From contig JAFDXF010000046.1 in the NCBI GenBank assembly GCA_018268055.1, forward strand, positions 1 through 38,508: a stretch of 38,508 bases of DNA, read 5' to 3'. Below, in pieces: positions 17,017-25,531 of the stretch. The notes under the pieces are model-generated. The model saw only the letters and a list, made by a program, of their open reading frames with translations. It was not told the origin of the DNA and searched no databases. Source of the DNA: Bacteroidota bacterium. Its GTDB lineage: Bacteria > Bacteroidota > Bacteroidia > Chitinophagales > Chitinophagaceae. A program made the translations under genes and the position numbers. Each line of letters opens with the position of its first letter. The first letter of the stretch is position 1.

Positions 17017-18240
17017 ATGAATAAAAAAATTCTTTATATCTCTTACGATGGTATGACAGATCCATTAGGGCAATCTCAGGTATTGCCTTATTTGATAGGA
17101 TTATCTAAAAAAGGCTATGCGTTTACATTATTAAGTTTTGAGAAAAAACAACGGTACGAACAGAATAAAACGATTATTCAAAAAATTTGTACCGAAAACA
17201 ATATTCGTTGGACTCCTGAAATGTTTTCTACCCGACCGCCCATACTTTCCAAAATGTATGACAGTTGGCGTATGAGAAGAAAGGCATTGCAATTACACAA
17301 AGAGCTTGGATTTGATCTTATTCATTGTAGAAGCTATGTAGCTGCAGCAGCCGGTTCGTATTTAAAAAATCGTTTTAAACTCCCAATACTATTTGACATG
17401 CGCGGATTTTGGGTGGATGAACGGGTGGATAATGGACAATGGAACCTGAAGAATCCGGTGTATGGTTTATTTTATAAAATCTTTAAAAAGGAAGAAAAAA
17501 AGTATTTTAAAGAATCGGCACATATTATATCGCTGACAAAAAAAGGGAAAGATGAATTAGTTGCAAACTATGGTGTAAGCGAAGATAAAATTTCGGTAAT
17601 ACCCTGTTGTGTAGATTTAGCACATTTCGATTATACAAAAATATCGGAAGACAAAATAAATTCGCTGAGACAAAAATATCATATTGAAAAGGAAGACAAG
17701 ATATTGACTTATCTGGGTTCTTTGGGCGGTTGGTATTTGACAGAAGAAATGTTGAATTTTTTTAAACTATTAAAAGAAAAAGAACCGACTGCTAAGTTTT
17801 TGTTTATCACACAAAATAAAAAAGAAGAAGTATTGAGTAAGGCTGTACCTAAAGGAATATTGGAAAAAGATATTATTGTGGCGCCCGCAGGTAGAAATGA
17901 AGTCCCCTGCTTATTGGCTCTTAGTACATGGAGCATTTTCTTTATCAAAGATGCTTATTCCAAAAAAGCATCATCGCCAACAAAGCAAGGAGAAATTATG
18001 GCTATGGGAATTCCAATTATTTGTAATGATATTGGCGATACAGGAAGCATCGTTGAATCGTCATACTCCGGTATAGTACTACAAAATTTTTCTGAAGAGC
18101 AGTGCTATTTGGCGCAATCAAGAATTGATGAACTTGAGCATTTGTCAAAAAAACAAATTCGGGATGCTGCATTTAATTTTTATGACTTAAACAAAGGGGT
18201 TGAAACATACGCCCATGTTTATTATACTATTTTAAATTGA
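17017..18240 (+). CDS. Family 4 glycosyltransferase (GT-B)
   Basis: A 407 aa GT4-type enzyme. The N-terminus KKILYISYDGMTDPLGQSQV is characteristic of a subgroup in O-antigen clusters. FDLIHCRSYVAA and the FDMRGFWVDE stretch belong to the acceptor domain. The donor domain contains LTYLGSLGGWYLTEEM and the phosphate-binding ASSPTKQGEIMAMGIP, in which the glutamate of KQGE corresponds to the family acidic position. Its stop TGA overlaps the TTG start of the next glycosyltransferase, so the two are translationally coupled and may add neighbouring sugars. Donor unknown. Confidence 0.85.
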   Translation: MNKKILYISYDGMTDPLGQSQVLPYLIGLSKKGYAFTLLSFEKKQRYEQNKTIIQKICTENNIRWTPEMFSTRPPILSKMYDSWRMRRKALQLHKELGFDLIHCRSYVAAAAGSYLKNRFKLPILFDMRGFWVDERVDNGQWNLKNPVYGLFYKIFKKEEKKYFKESAHIISLTKKGKDELVANYGVSEDKISVIPCCVDLAHFDYTKISEDKINSLRQKYHIEKEDKILTYLGSLGGWYLTEEMLNFFKLLKEKEPTAKFLFITQNKKEEVLSKAVPKGILEKDIIVAPAGRNEVPCLLALSTWSIFFIKDAYSKKASSPTKQGEIMAMGIPIICNDIGDTGSIVESSYSGIVLQNFSEEQCYLAQSRIDELEHLSKKQIRDAAFNFYDLNKGVETYAHVYYTILN

Positions 18241-19301
18241 AAATTTTATTCCTTGCTCCATATCCTATTCATGAATCTCCCTCTCAGCGTTATCGCTTTG
18301 AACATTACTTAGCACTTTTAACTAAGGAGGGCATCTCTTATTCTTACCACCCCTTTCTAAGTATATCTGCTTGGAAAATATTTTTTCTGCCCGGGCGGCA
18401 TTTTCAAAAGGCATTAGCAGTAGTAGGAGGTTTTTTTAGAAGATGCTTGCTCATGTTTACGGTTGGAAAATATGATTATGTGTTTGTACATCGGGAAGCA
18501 GCACCTTTAGGCCCACCCGTTTTTGAATGGATCATTGCAAAAATATTTTGCAAAAAAATGATATTTGATTTTGATGATGCTATTTGGATACCTGTTGCTT
18601 CAGAGAATAATCGAGTAGCTATGTTTCTTAAATGGCCATCTAAGATTGCTAAAATTTGTAAAATGTCTTATAAGGTTTCAGCAGGCAATGAATATTTGGC
18701 AGCATTTGCAAGTAAATATTGTAAAAATGTTGAAATTGTTCCAACCGTTGTAAACACAGAACTTGTTCACAATAAACTTCAGAACCAACATACAGATAAT
18801 CCGAATATAGGATGGACAGGTACTTTCAGTACGTTAAAATATTTAAACTTAGTAATACCGGCATTACAAAACTTACAACTCAAGTATAATTTTACCTTTA
18901 TTGTAATTGCCAATAAAAATCCGGAATTACCATTAAGAAACTATCAGTTTATAGAGTGGAGAAAAGAGACAGAAGCAGAGGATTTATTGCGTATGCATAT
19001 TGGCTTGATGCCTTTATTTGATGATGAAATTTCCAAAGGAAAATGCGGATTTAAAGCTATTCAATATATGTCTTTGGGCATACCTGCTTTGGTTTCGCCA
19101 GTAGGTGTTAATGCTAAGATAGTAGATGATGGCATCAATGGCTTTGTTTGTGAATCCATTGACGATTGGGAAAATAAATTAGAGGAGTTGTTGAAGAATG
19201 CGTCATTGCGGACGCAAATGGGAAATACTGCAAGAATGAAGATTGAAAAGAATTATTCGGTAAGCAGTTCATGGTCATTATTTAGAAGTTTGTTTCGTTA
19301 G
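18237..19301 (+). CDS. Glycosyltransferase (GT4-like, GT-B)
   Basis: A 354 aa GT-B protein with a poorly conserved N-terminal half, beginning MKILFLAPYPIHESPSQRYR. Residues about 110-125 (FDFDDAIW) and the donor-domain run FKAIQYMSLGIPALVSPVG support the GT4 clan. The expected first EX7E glutamate is replaced by the KGKCGFKAIQ context, so it is an atypical member. The start is TTG at 18237 within the stop of the preceding gene; no ATG exists at the expected position. A 1-bp gap separates it from the Wzy-like gene. Donor and acceptor unknown. Confidence 0.78.
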   Translation: MKILFLAPYPIHESPSQRYRFEHYLALLTKEGISYSYHPFLSISAWKIFFLPGRHFQKALAVVGGFFRRCLLMFTVGKYDYVFVHREAAPLGPPVFEWIIAKIFCKKMIFDFDDAIWIPVASENNRVAMFLKWPSKIAKICKMSYKVSAGNEYLAAFASKYCKNVEIVPTVVNTELVHNKLQNQHTDNPNIGWTGTFSTLKYLNLVIPALQNLQLKYNFTFIVIANKNPELPLRNYQFIEWRKETEAEDLLRMHIGLMPLFDDEISKGKCGFKAIQYMSLGIPALVSPVGVNAKIVDDGINGFVCESIDDWENKLEELLKNASLRTQMGNTARMKIEKNYSVSSSWSLFRSLFR

Positions 19302-19302
19302 T

Positions 19303-20691
19303 ATGTTATTGGCATTACGATTTTTTTCAGTTAATGACATTGTATTGGGACCACTATGTATCCTAATACTTTTTTATATTATTCGAAGCAAAGCAGAACA
19401 ACAAACCGATCCAACTTTACGAAATATTTACTATCGGGGTTTTTATTTTAAAATATTTTGTGTTTTAGCATTCACTTTTGTAACGGAGTTTGTTTTTAAA
19501 GGCGGCGATACAAGTTTATATTATCAAGGTGTAAAGGATCTCAGAAGCGCTGTGCATGCTGATTTTAATAATTTGGGTACTATAATTACTACTTCCAAGT
19601 TAAATATTGATAATCCTATTGCTTCTTATTTTTATTATGACAATTATTCGGATGATTTTACTTTTAATTATATGTTATCGTCCAGCAATTTCTTTATTCC
19701 AAGATTGGGTTTAATACCATCGTTTTTGTTCTTTAATAATTATTTGTGCATCAATTTTGTTTTTGGCTTTTTTGCATTGGGTGGCGCTATTCGTTTATTT
19801 AAATTTTTCTATTATTACTATCCTAAATACAAAAAAGAATTGGCTGTTGCAATTGTTTTTTTACCGAGTGTGGGTTTTTGGAGCTCTGGTCTTTTGAAAG
19901 ATCCAATAACTTTCGGAAGTATTGGTTATATTCTTTATGCAGTTTTGAATATTGTTATTAAAAAAAAGAAAATAAGTTCGTCGTTAGCCTGGATAGTAAT
20001 TTGTGGAGTATTGACTTATTTTATTAAAGTGTATATTTTATTGGTGTTAATTCTGGCTATTCTTTTATGGCTTTTTGCTGAGTCTAACAAAACCATTAAA
20101 GACAAGACATTGCGAAATATTTTTACGGTAATGACCATAATTGTTTCCTTAGGGGTAAGCGTTTTGCTGTTAAATTATTTTACCTCATTAGAGGCAGCGC
20201 AGCAATATAAATTAGATACATTGATGGACAAGGCAGAATATCAAAGACATGTGATAGAGGATTTACAGGCAAATGGAGTAGAGTTAGGCTCGAACTTTAA
20301 AATGAATACATCAAACCCTGTACTACTTGCCGCTAATAGTTTATTAGCCACATTTTTTAGGCCTTTTATATGGGAAGTGAATACTCCTGTTGCATTATTT
20401 TCAGCAATTGAATCATTAATTTTTCTATTTCTCTTTTTAAATTTTTTATTTAAAAGGGGGGTAAAACAATTTTTCAAATTATCATTTGAAGACCCAAGGA
20501 TGTTGATGTGCTTTTCTTTTGCTGTCGTGTTTGCGTTTGCTGTTGGCGCCTCAACCAATAATTTTGGTGCATTGTCAAGATATAAAATTCCTTGTATGCC
20601 CTTTTTCTTTGTGTTATTGCTTATGGTTTATAAAGCAGCAAATTTGCCTTACCCCCGTTTTTTTCAAAGATTTGTAAATAAGATTGTATAA
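19303..20691 (+). CDS. wzy: Polytopic membrane protein, probable O-antigen polymerase (Wzy-like)
   Basis: A 462 aa protein with about 10 hydrophobic segments spread over its length and a hydrophilic stretch around residues 290-340 (from LEAAQQYKLDTLMDKAEYQRH onwards, given here only in part). The tail motif NNFGALSRYKIPCMPFF resembles the last conserved region of several Wzy-like proteins. Wzy proteins are poorly conserved, so the call rests on topology, size and the fact that it is the only other large integral membrane protein of the block besides the flippase. It would polymerise repeat units on the periplasmic face. An unrelated membrane function is possible. The next gene begins 2 bp after its stop. 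Confidence 0.6.
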   Translation: MLLALRFFSVNDIVLGPLCILILFYIIRSKAEQQTDPTLRNIYYRGFYFKIFCVLAFTFVTEFVFKGGDTSLYYQGVKDLRSAVHADFNNLGTIITTSKLNIDNPIASYFYYDNYSDDFTFNYMLSSSNFFIPRLGLIPSFLFFNNYLCINFVFGFFALGGAIRLFKFFYYYYPKYKKELAVAIVFLPSVGFWSSGLLKDPITFGSIGYILYAVLNIVIKKKKISSSLAWIVICGVLTYFIKVYILLVLILAILLWLFAESNKTIKDKTLRNIFTVMTIIVSLGVSVLLLNYFTSLEAAQQYKLDTLMDKAEYQRHVIEDLQANGVELGSNFKMNTSNPVLLAANSLLATFFRPFIWEVNTPVALFSAIESLIFLFLFLNFLFKRGVKQFFKLSFEDPRMLMCFSFAVVFAFAVGASTNNFGALSRYKIPCMPFFFVLLLMVYKAANLPYPRFFQRFVNKIV

Positions 20692-20693
20692 AC

Positions 20694-22541
20694 ATGTGTG
20701 GTATTGCCGGCTCCATTAATTTTCAATTAGATATTCCTCGTCTTACTCAAGATTTATTTCATCGCGGGCCGGATGAACAAAATACTTTTACAGAGAATAA
20801 TTTGATATTACATCATCACCGCCTTTCTATATTAGATATTTCAGGCGGGCATCAACCGATGAATTATGGCCACTATACAATTATTTTTAACGGAGAAATA
20901 TATAATCATAAAAAAGTGCGTCAGAAATATGGATTGAATTGCCAATCCAATTCTGATACAGAAACAATTTTAAAAGCGTATGAAAAATTAGGGCCGAAGT
21001 GTCTGAACGATTTTGATGGAATGTTTGCTTTTTGTATTTATGACAGAATGAAACAACAACTTTTTCTGGCAAGGGACCGAGCAGGAAAGAAACCGCTTTA
21101 TTATTATCTGAACAATGATCAATTTGTTTTTTGCAGCGAATTGAAAGCACTAAGAAGCCAACTACCCTTACAAATCAATGAAGATCATATTGCTCAATAT
21201 GTGCGGATGGGATATTTTTATAAAGCAGCTACACCATATAAAAATGTTTGTGAACTGCAAGCTGGAACTTATGCATATGTAACATTGAAAGATTGTAAAA
21301 TTGAAATTTCTAAATGGTGGGATATTCATTCAATCTATCAAGTTCAATCAAAAGACTCTTTTGAAGATGCATCGCAAAAAGTGGATGCAATGTTGCACGA
21401 AGCAGTGAAGAATAGAGTAGAGTCTTCTGATTTGGAGGTTGGTTCTTTTTTAAGCGGAGGCATTGATAGTGGCTTAGTTACCGCAATCGCCAAACAGTAT
21501 AATGCTTCGTTGAAGACATTCACCGTTTCTTTTGACGGCGAATATGATGAAGCACCTTTGGCAAAATTAGTTGCAGAAAAATATAAGACAGAGCATTTTG
21601 AAATTAAGATAGGCTTTGATAATCTGGTCAATGATGTTGAAAAGATTCTTTCAAATTATGGCGAACCTTTTTTTGACAGCTCGGCTATTCCCAGTTATTA
21701 TGTAAGTCAGGCTGCAAAAAAACACCTGACGGTTATTCTTAATGGTGATGGCGGTGATGAAATGTTTGGCGGATATCGTCGCTATGTACCTTTTGCCAAG
21801 TATGATTTTTTTAAAACGGGCAAGCTAACAAGATGTGCTGCTAAACTGTTCCATTCATTACTCCCTGTATCCAACAATAAAAAGAGTAAATATAACTATG
21901 CTTATCGTCTGATAGATTTGGCAGGCAAAGACAAGTTGAATATATATCTTTCTTCAACGATTGACAGCTTTGAAGGGTATGAAAAGTATTTATTAGGTGG
22001 TGATGATTATTTAGCACAGGTAAAAATGGACTTTGAAATAATCAACCAATCAAATTTATCCGGGCTTCAAAAAATTATGAACCTTGATTTTGATAATATA
22101 CTTGCCGGAAATCTCTTAGTGAAAATGGATATTGCTACTATGGCGCACTCTTTGGAAGGACGCAGTGCATTACTTTGCAAAGACATTTTAGAATATGTTC
22201 CAACAATAGATGATTCTTTTAAAATAAGAGGTACACAGACGAAATTCATTTTAAGAAAATTGGCCGAAAAATATTTACCTGCAGAATTGATCAATCAACC
22301 CAAACGAGGGTTTGAGATACCGTTAAAGAAATGGATTGATGGTAGACTCAAAGAAATGATTGCAGGATATTTATTTTCTAATCAGGCATACAGCAGCACT
22401 TACGTTGATAAAAAATTTATTACTGATTTGTGGGATAGAAAAATAAAAGTGGGTGATGAAAAAAGAGCAAAAATGCTATGGACTTTGTTTGCATTAGAGA
22501 TATGGTATAAAAACGTGTATAGCACTACAAATAAATTTTAA
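20694..22541 (+). CDS. asnB: Asparagine synthase-type glutamine amidotransferase (second copy)
   Basis: A 615 aa AsnB-like enzyme with glutaminase Cys2 (MCGIAGS), FNGEIYNHKK, and the synthetase ATP loop LSGGIDSGL (253-261) followed by NGDGGDEMFGGY. Relative to the copy at 13434 the loops and lengths differ throughout, so these are not a recent duplication and probably have different acceptors. In this setting amidation of a uronic acid or similar carboxylated sugar is likely, but plain asparagine synthesis cannot be excluded. It lies between the Wzy-like gene (2 bp) and a glycosyltransferase (11 bp), within the same transcription unit. Confidence 0.87.
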   Translation: MCGIAGSINFQLDIPRLTQDLFHRGPDEQNTFTENNLILHHHRLSILDISGGHQPMNYGHYTIIFNGEIYNHKKVRQKYGLNCQSNSDTETILKAYEKLGPKCLNDFDGMFAFCIYDRMKQQLFLARDRAGKKPLYYYLNNDQFVFCSELKALRSQLPLQINEDHIAQYVRMGYFYKAATPYKNVCELQAGTYAYVTLKDCKIEISKWWDIHSIYQVQSKDSFEDASQKVDAMLHEAVKNRVESSDLEVGSFLSGGIDSGLVTAIAKQYNASLKTFTVSFDGEYDEAPLAKLVAEKYKTEHFEIKIGFDNLVNDVEKILSNYGEPFFDSSAIPSYYVSQAAKKHLTVILNGDGGDEMFGGYRRYVPFAKYDFFKTGKLTRCAAKLFHSLLPVSNNKKSKYNYAYRLIDLAGKDKLNIYLSSTIDSFEGYEKYLLGGDDYLAQVKMDFEIINQSNLSGLQKIMNLDFDNILAGNLLVKMDIATMAHSLEGRSALLCKDILEYVPTIDDSFKIRGTQTKFILRKLAEKYLPAELINQPKRGFEIPLKKWIDGRLKEMIAGYLFSNQAYSSTYVDKKFITDLWDRKIKVGDEKRAKMLWTLFALEIWYKNVYSTTNKF

Positions 22542-22552
22542 TACAAAGATCC

Positions 22553-23704
22553 ATGCCCAAACTAATCCGTATCACCACTGCACCCATTTCATTGAACGTG
22601 CTTTTGCCCGGACAAATGCGCTATATGAAACAGCAGGGAATGGAAGTGATAATGGTAAGTAGCGATGGGCCCGAACTAAAAACTGTTTTGGATCGGGAAG
22701 GTTGCCCACATCATATTGTACCCATGTCGCGGAAGATGAGCCCGCTTAGTGATGTGAAATGTCTTTGGATGTTGTATCGTTTTTTTAAAAAAGAAAAGCC
22801 GGATATTGTTCATTCACATACACCCAAAGCAGGGCTTCTTGCAATGTTGGCAGCGAAGTTTGCCGGAGTAAAAATAAGAGTACACACAATTGCCGGACTA
22901 AGATATGTTACTACAAAAGGATTTACCAGAAAAGTATTGCTGTTTATGGAGAAGCTCACTGGGCGTGCAGCAACGCATGTGTGGCCCAATAGTTTTTCGT
23001 TAAAAGAATATATTGAAAAGAATAAATTAGTCAAGCCATCAAAGTTGGAAGTTATTGGAAAAGGCTCCAGCAATGGTATTGATTTAACTCGTTATTCATT
23101 GACATCAATGAGCCTAGACAAACTTATTGAGATTAAAAAGAAAATACATTATGATACACAGTTAATTTATTTTCTATCGGTTGGACGTATTGTACATGAT
23201 AAAGGAATGGATGAATTGTTGGGAGCATTTATAAAATTGTATGAAGATAATTCTTCACTTAGACTTATATTGGTTGGCTCTTTTGAAGATGAAGTAGATC
23301 CTGTATCGGAAGAAACAAGAAAACTGATAATGACTCATCCCGGAGTGATTCAGGCAGGCTGGAGTAATGAAGTGGAATATTATATGAGTTTTGCTTTTGC
23401 ATTAGTGCATCCTTCACATCGGGAAGGTTTTCCGAATGTGTTACTACAAGCCGGCGCTATGATGTGCCCGATTGTTTGTTCTCGTATTGATGGCAATGTT
23501 GATATTGTATCGGATAATGTAACCGGATTCATTTCGGAAGTTAAAGATCAAGATAGCTTGTATCATAAAATGCAACAGGCTTTAAATAGTCCAGAGCTGC
23601 TTAAAACTTTTACAAAGACATTAAGAAAGAATATTGAAGAAAATTTTGATCAACCAATGGTGCATCAATTATTATATCAAAAATATATGAGCTTAGTTTC
23701 CTGA
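22553..23704 (+). CDS. Family 4 glycosyltransferase (PglA/EpsD-like)
   Basis: A 383 aa GT4 enzyme. The N-terminal domain has VLLPGQMRYMKQQGMEV and the conserved KPDIVHSHTPKAGLLAMLAA (residues 82-101). The donor domain includes LSVGRIVHDKGMDELL and SHREGFPNVLLQAGAM. The EX7E motif reads E291-x7-Q299, with Gln for the second glutamate; as I recall this variant occurs in related Bacteroidota enzymes. These features match transferases that add the second sugar to an undecaprenyl-PP-linked acetamido sugar. It is the last gene before a strong terminator. Confidence 0.86.
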   Translation: MPKLIRITTAPISLNVLLPGQMRYMKQQGMEVIMVSSDGPELKTVLDREGCPHHIVPMSRKMSPLSDVKCLWMLYRFFKKEKPDIVHSHTPKAGLLAMLAAKFAGVKIRVHTIAGLRYVTTKGFTRKVLLFMEKLTGRAATHVWPNSFSLKEYIEKNKLVKPSKLEVIGKGSSNGIDLTRYSLTSMSLDKLIEIKKKIHYDTQLIYFLSVGRIVHDKGMDELLGAFIKLYEDNSSLRLILVGSFEDEVDPVSEETRKLIMTHPGVIQAGWSNEVEYYMSFAFALVHPSHREGFPNVLLQAGAMMCPIVCSRIDGNVDIVSDNVTGFISEVKDQDSLYHKMQQALNSPELLKTFTKTLRKNIEENFDQPMVHQLLYQKYMSLVS

Positions 23705-23730
23705 TACCTGTTTTTCGGTTTAAAATATTC

Positions 23731-23759
23731 ATACAACCTCGGCCACCCCGAGGTTGTAT
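23731..23759 (+). terminator. Rho-independent-like terminator of the assembly operon
   Basis: ATACAACCTCGG (23731-23742) pairs perfectly with CCGAGGTTGTAT (23748-23759) around a CCACC loop, followed by CATTTTAG. This 12-bp GC-containing stem lies 27 bp after the last glycosyltransferase stop and ends the 4192-23704 block. The rest of the gap to 23942 shows no gene; it presumably holds the promoter of the acyltransferase gene, which I cannot place. Confidence 0.85.
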
Positions 23760-23942
23760 CATTTTAGCCCATTTTATTAGGAAATATTAACTGAATAAGC
23801 ATTTTTGCGTTATGCAGTTCGGATATTTACGAATAGTGCTCAGGTACTTGCACCCGATTCATCAATGCTTTTGAACTGATTGCTTGCATATAGAAGAGTA
23901 GCTTTCTACTTTTAGGGTACAAATCCAATCAATCCAAAAGTG

Positions 23943-24602
23943 ATGAAAACCACATTAAAAAAACCGGTGGCTATTGTCGGCTATTCAGGCCACGCTTATG
24001 TCATCATCGACATTTTGCTCAGCTCAGGGCGACTCGTTACGCATTACTGTGATAATGAACCTAAAGAATTCAACCCTTATCATTTAGAATATCTTGGAAA
24101 AGAAACCGATGTAATCGGCAGACTAAAAGAGTTTGATTTCTTTGCGTGTGTTGCACATAATGGTATCAGAGAAAAAATTCATACTAACCTCGGTAATATA
24201 TTAGGTAATCCTATCAATGCCATTCATCCCAGTGCAGTTATTTCTTCTTCGGTAAAAATGGGTGATGGTGTAATGATTGCAGCGAATGCAACGATTAATC
24301 CTTTAGCAAATTTAGGTCGCGGTGTTATCTGCAATACATCCAGCAGTATCGACCACGAATGTACCATTGAAGATTTTTGTCATATTGCGCCGGGTGTTGT
24401 GCTTTGTGGAAGCGTGCATGTGGGCAAAGGAACATTCATTGGCGCAAATTCGGTAGTGCGACAAGGGATTAAGATTGGCAAGAATGTAACCATTGGTGCC
24501 GGCACTGTAATTGTAAAAGATGTTCCCGATGGTGTAACAATTGTAGGTAATCCGGCAAGACAGTTGGTGAAGAAAGAAGCAGGCAAGTTGGCTGCGGCTT
24601 AA
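23943..24602 (+). CDS. PglD/NeuD-family sugar O/N-acyltransferase
   Basis: A 219 aa protein with an N-terminal nucleotide-sugar-binding Rossmann-like part (PVAIVGYSGHAYVIIDIL) and a C-terminal left-handed beta-helix of hexapeptide repeats. The catalytic histidine is H138 in SSIDHECTIED, with acetyl-CoA-binding repeats IGANSVVRQGIKIGKNVTIGAG nearby. PglD enzymes acetylate the 4-amino group of UDP-4-amino sugars, so this one could modify the product of the LegC/ArnB-like aminotransferase at 28750. I chose ATG 23943; a GTG three bases earlier would add one residue. It lies alone between two terminators, outside the main operon. Confidence 0.82.
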   Translation: MKTTLKKPVAIVGYSGHAYVIIDILLSSGRLVTHYCDNEPKEFNPYHLEYLGKETDVIGRLKEFDFFACVAHNGIREKIHTNLGNILGNPINAIHPSAVISSSVKMGDGVMIAANATINPLANLGRGVICNTSSSIDHECTIEDFCHIAPGVVLCGSVHVGKGTFIGANSVVRQGIKIGKNVTIGAGTVIVKDVPDGVTIVGNPARQLVKKEAGKLAAA

Positions 24603-24629
24603 TGATAATTTTATATTGAAAGTTTTTAT

Positions 24630-24657
24630 AAAACCTGTGGTATTTGCTGCAGGTTTT
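24630..24657 (+). terminator. Stem-loop terminator after the acyltransferase gene
   Basis: AAAACCTG (24630-24637) pairs with CAGGTTTT (24650-24657) around a 12-nt loop. It is followed by TTATTTTAT, so the stem runs into a T-rich stretch. It lies 28 bp after the stop and isolates the acyltransferase from the toxin-antitoxin pair. Confidence 0.7.
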
Positions 24658-24755
24658 TTATTTTATAAGGTTTAAATTAGATACAGTTTTCGAGCGTTGC
24701 AAAAATGGGGAGCCTACATTAATTCTTATAATTTTATTATCTTTATTATGCTTAA

Positions 24756-24992
24756 ATGACAAATATGAAAACACTGAATATTTCTATTTCTGAACTTGAA
24801 TATGAAAAATTCAATTTTAAAACGGATAAGTATTCTTTCTCGGATTTAGTGGATATGATTAGTCGTGAACTTGCCCGTCAGAATCTTAGAAAAGCCACAG
24901 AACTTTCTGAGCAAGCAGGCTTATCAAAAATGAGTATGGAAGAAATTATAAATGAGATAAAGTCTGTCAGGAAAGATGAAGATAATTCTTGA
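24756..24992 (+). CDS. Antitoxin-like small protein of a PIN toxin-antitoxin pair
   Basis: A 78 aa protein with an N-terminal beta-strand-like segment (KTLNISISELEYEKF) followed by helices, the last rich in lysine and glutamate (SMEEIINEIKSVRKDEDNS). Size, gene order and the 17 bp overlap with the downstream PIN gene fit an antitoxin that binds its toxin with its C-terminus and DNA with its N-terminus. I do not recognise a named antitoxin family. The start is ATG 24756, with an in-frame alternative at 24765. It presumably represses its own promoter in the gap after 24657. Confidence 0.7.
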   Translation: MTNMKTLNISISELEYEKFNFKTDKYSFSDLVDMISRELARQNLRKATELSEQAGLSKMSMEEIINEIKSVRKDEDNS

Positions 24993-25389
24993 TACAAACA
25001 TTATTGTATCTGCGCTTATTCAAAGGAGCTATCCTTTCTTTGTTGTAGATAAAATATTTGTTGACAGCTCTCTTAAGCTACAGATCTCCGATGCACTTTT
25101 TAAAGAATATGTAGAAGTTCTACATCGGGATAAATTCAAACGCTATACTGATTTCTTTTTAAGATCAAAAGTATTATTGTCGGATATTTACGAATTAGCC
25201 GAAATGGTGCAAACGACAACAAAATTGAATATTATTAAAGATTCACACGATAATCGTTTATTAGAATTGGCAGAAGCGTCTAATGCGGATTTTATTGTTA
25301 CAGGAAATACGAATGATTTTAAGATGAAAAAATATAAAATAACACAAATCGTATCAGCCAAAGAAATGTTTGAGTTGTTGTTTCAATAA
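24976..25389 (+). CDS. PIN-domain ribonuclease toxin
   Basis: A 137 aa PIN-domain protein of the type annotated as putative toxin component, PIN family (COG1569). Acidic residues expected for metal binding are present: D6 in ILDTNIIVSAL, the glutamate of FKEYVEVLHR, and aspartates in KDSHDNRLLELAEASNADFI and VTGNTNDF. Such proteins cleave RNA and are neutralised by the co-encoded partner, here the preceding overlapping gene. The pair sits inside the polysaccharide region yet has its own flanking non-coding DNA, so it looks like a separate cassette inserted between sugar operons. Confidence 0.82.
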   Translation: MKIILDTNIIVSALIQRSYPFFVVDKIFVDSSLKLQISDALFKEYVEVLHRDKFKRYTDFFLRSKVLLSDIYELAEMVQTTTKLNIIKDSHDNRLLELAEASNADFIVTGNTNDFKMKKYKITQIVSAKEMFELLFQ

Positions 25390-25488
25390 TAATTGCGCAT
25401 CTCTTTATCGTGCCAAAATCATTTTTTTCATTAAAATAATTGCACAACACGCCTCTTTATTCCGCAAAATTCTTCACTCCTATTTTCT

Positions 25489-25496
25489 TACCTTCG
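25489..25496 (+). promoter_or_regulatory. Candidate Bacteroidota -7 element
   Basis: TACCTTCG at 25489-25496 is one base from the TAnnTTTG consensus, 35 bp before the formyltransferase ATG and in the only gap upstream of the 25532-30567 gene run. No convincing TTG-type -33 element is placed correctly, so this is tentative. Confidence 0.35.
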
Positions 25497-25531
25497 CTGC
25501 GGCAAAAATTTAGCAATAGCCACTGTGTAAA

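Noticed and set aside
18237..18240. Possible frameshift joining the two adjacent GT genes at 17017 and 18237
   Set aside because: Each has its own complete GT-B organisation; the 4-bp TTGA overlap is ordinary translational coupling.
23815..23877. 20-codon frame in the gap before the acyltransferase gene
   Set aside because: Too short, no motif and no context to support a gene.
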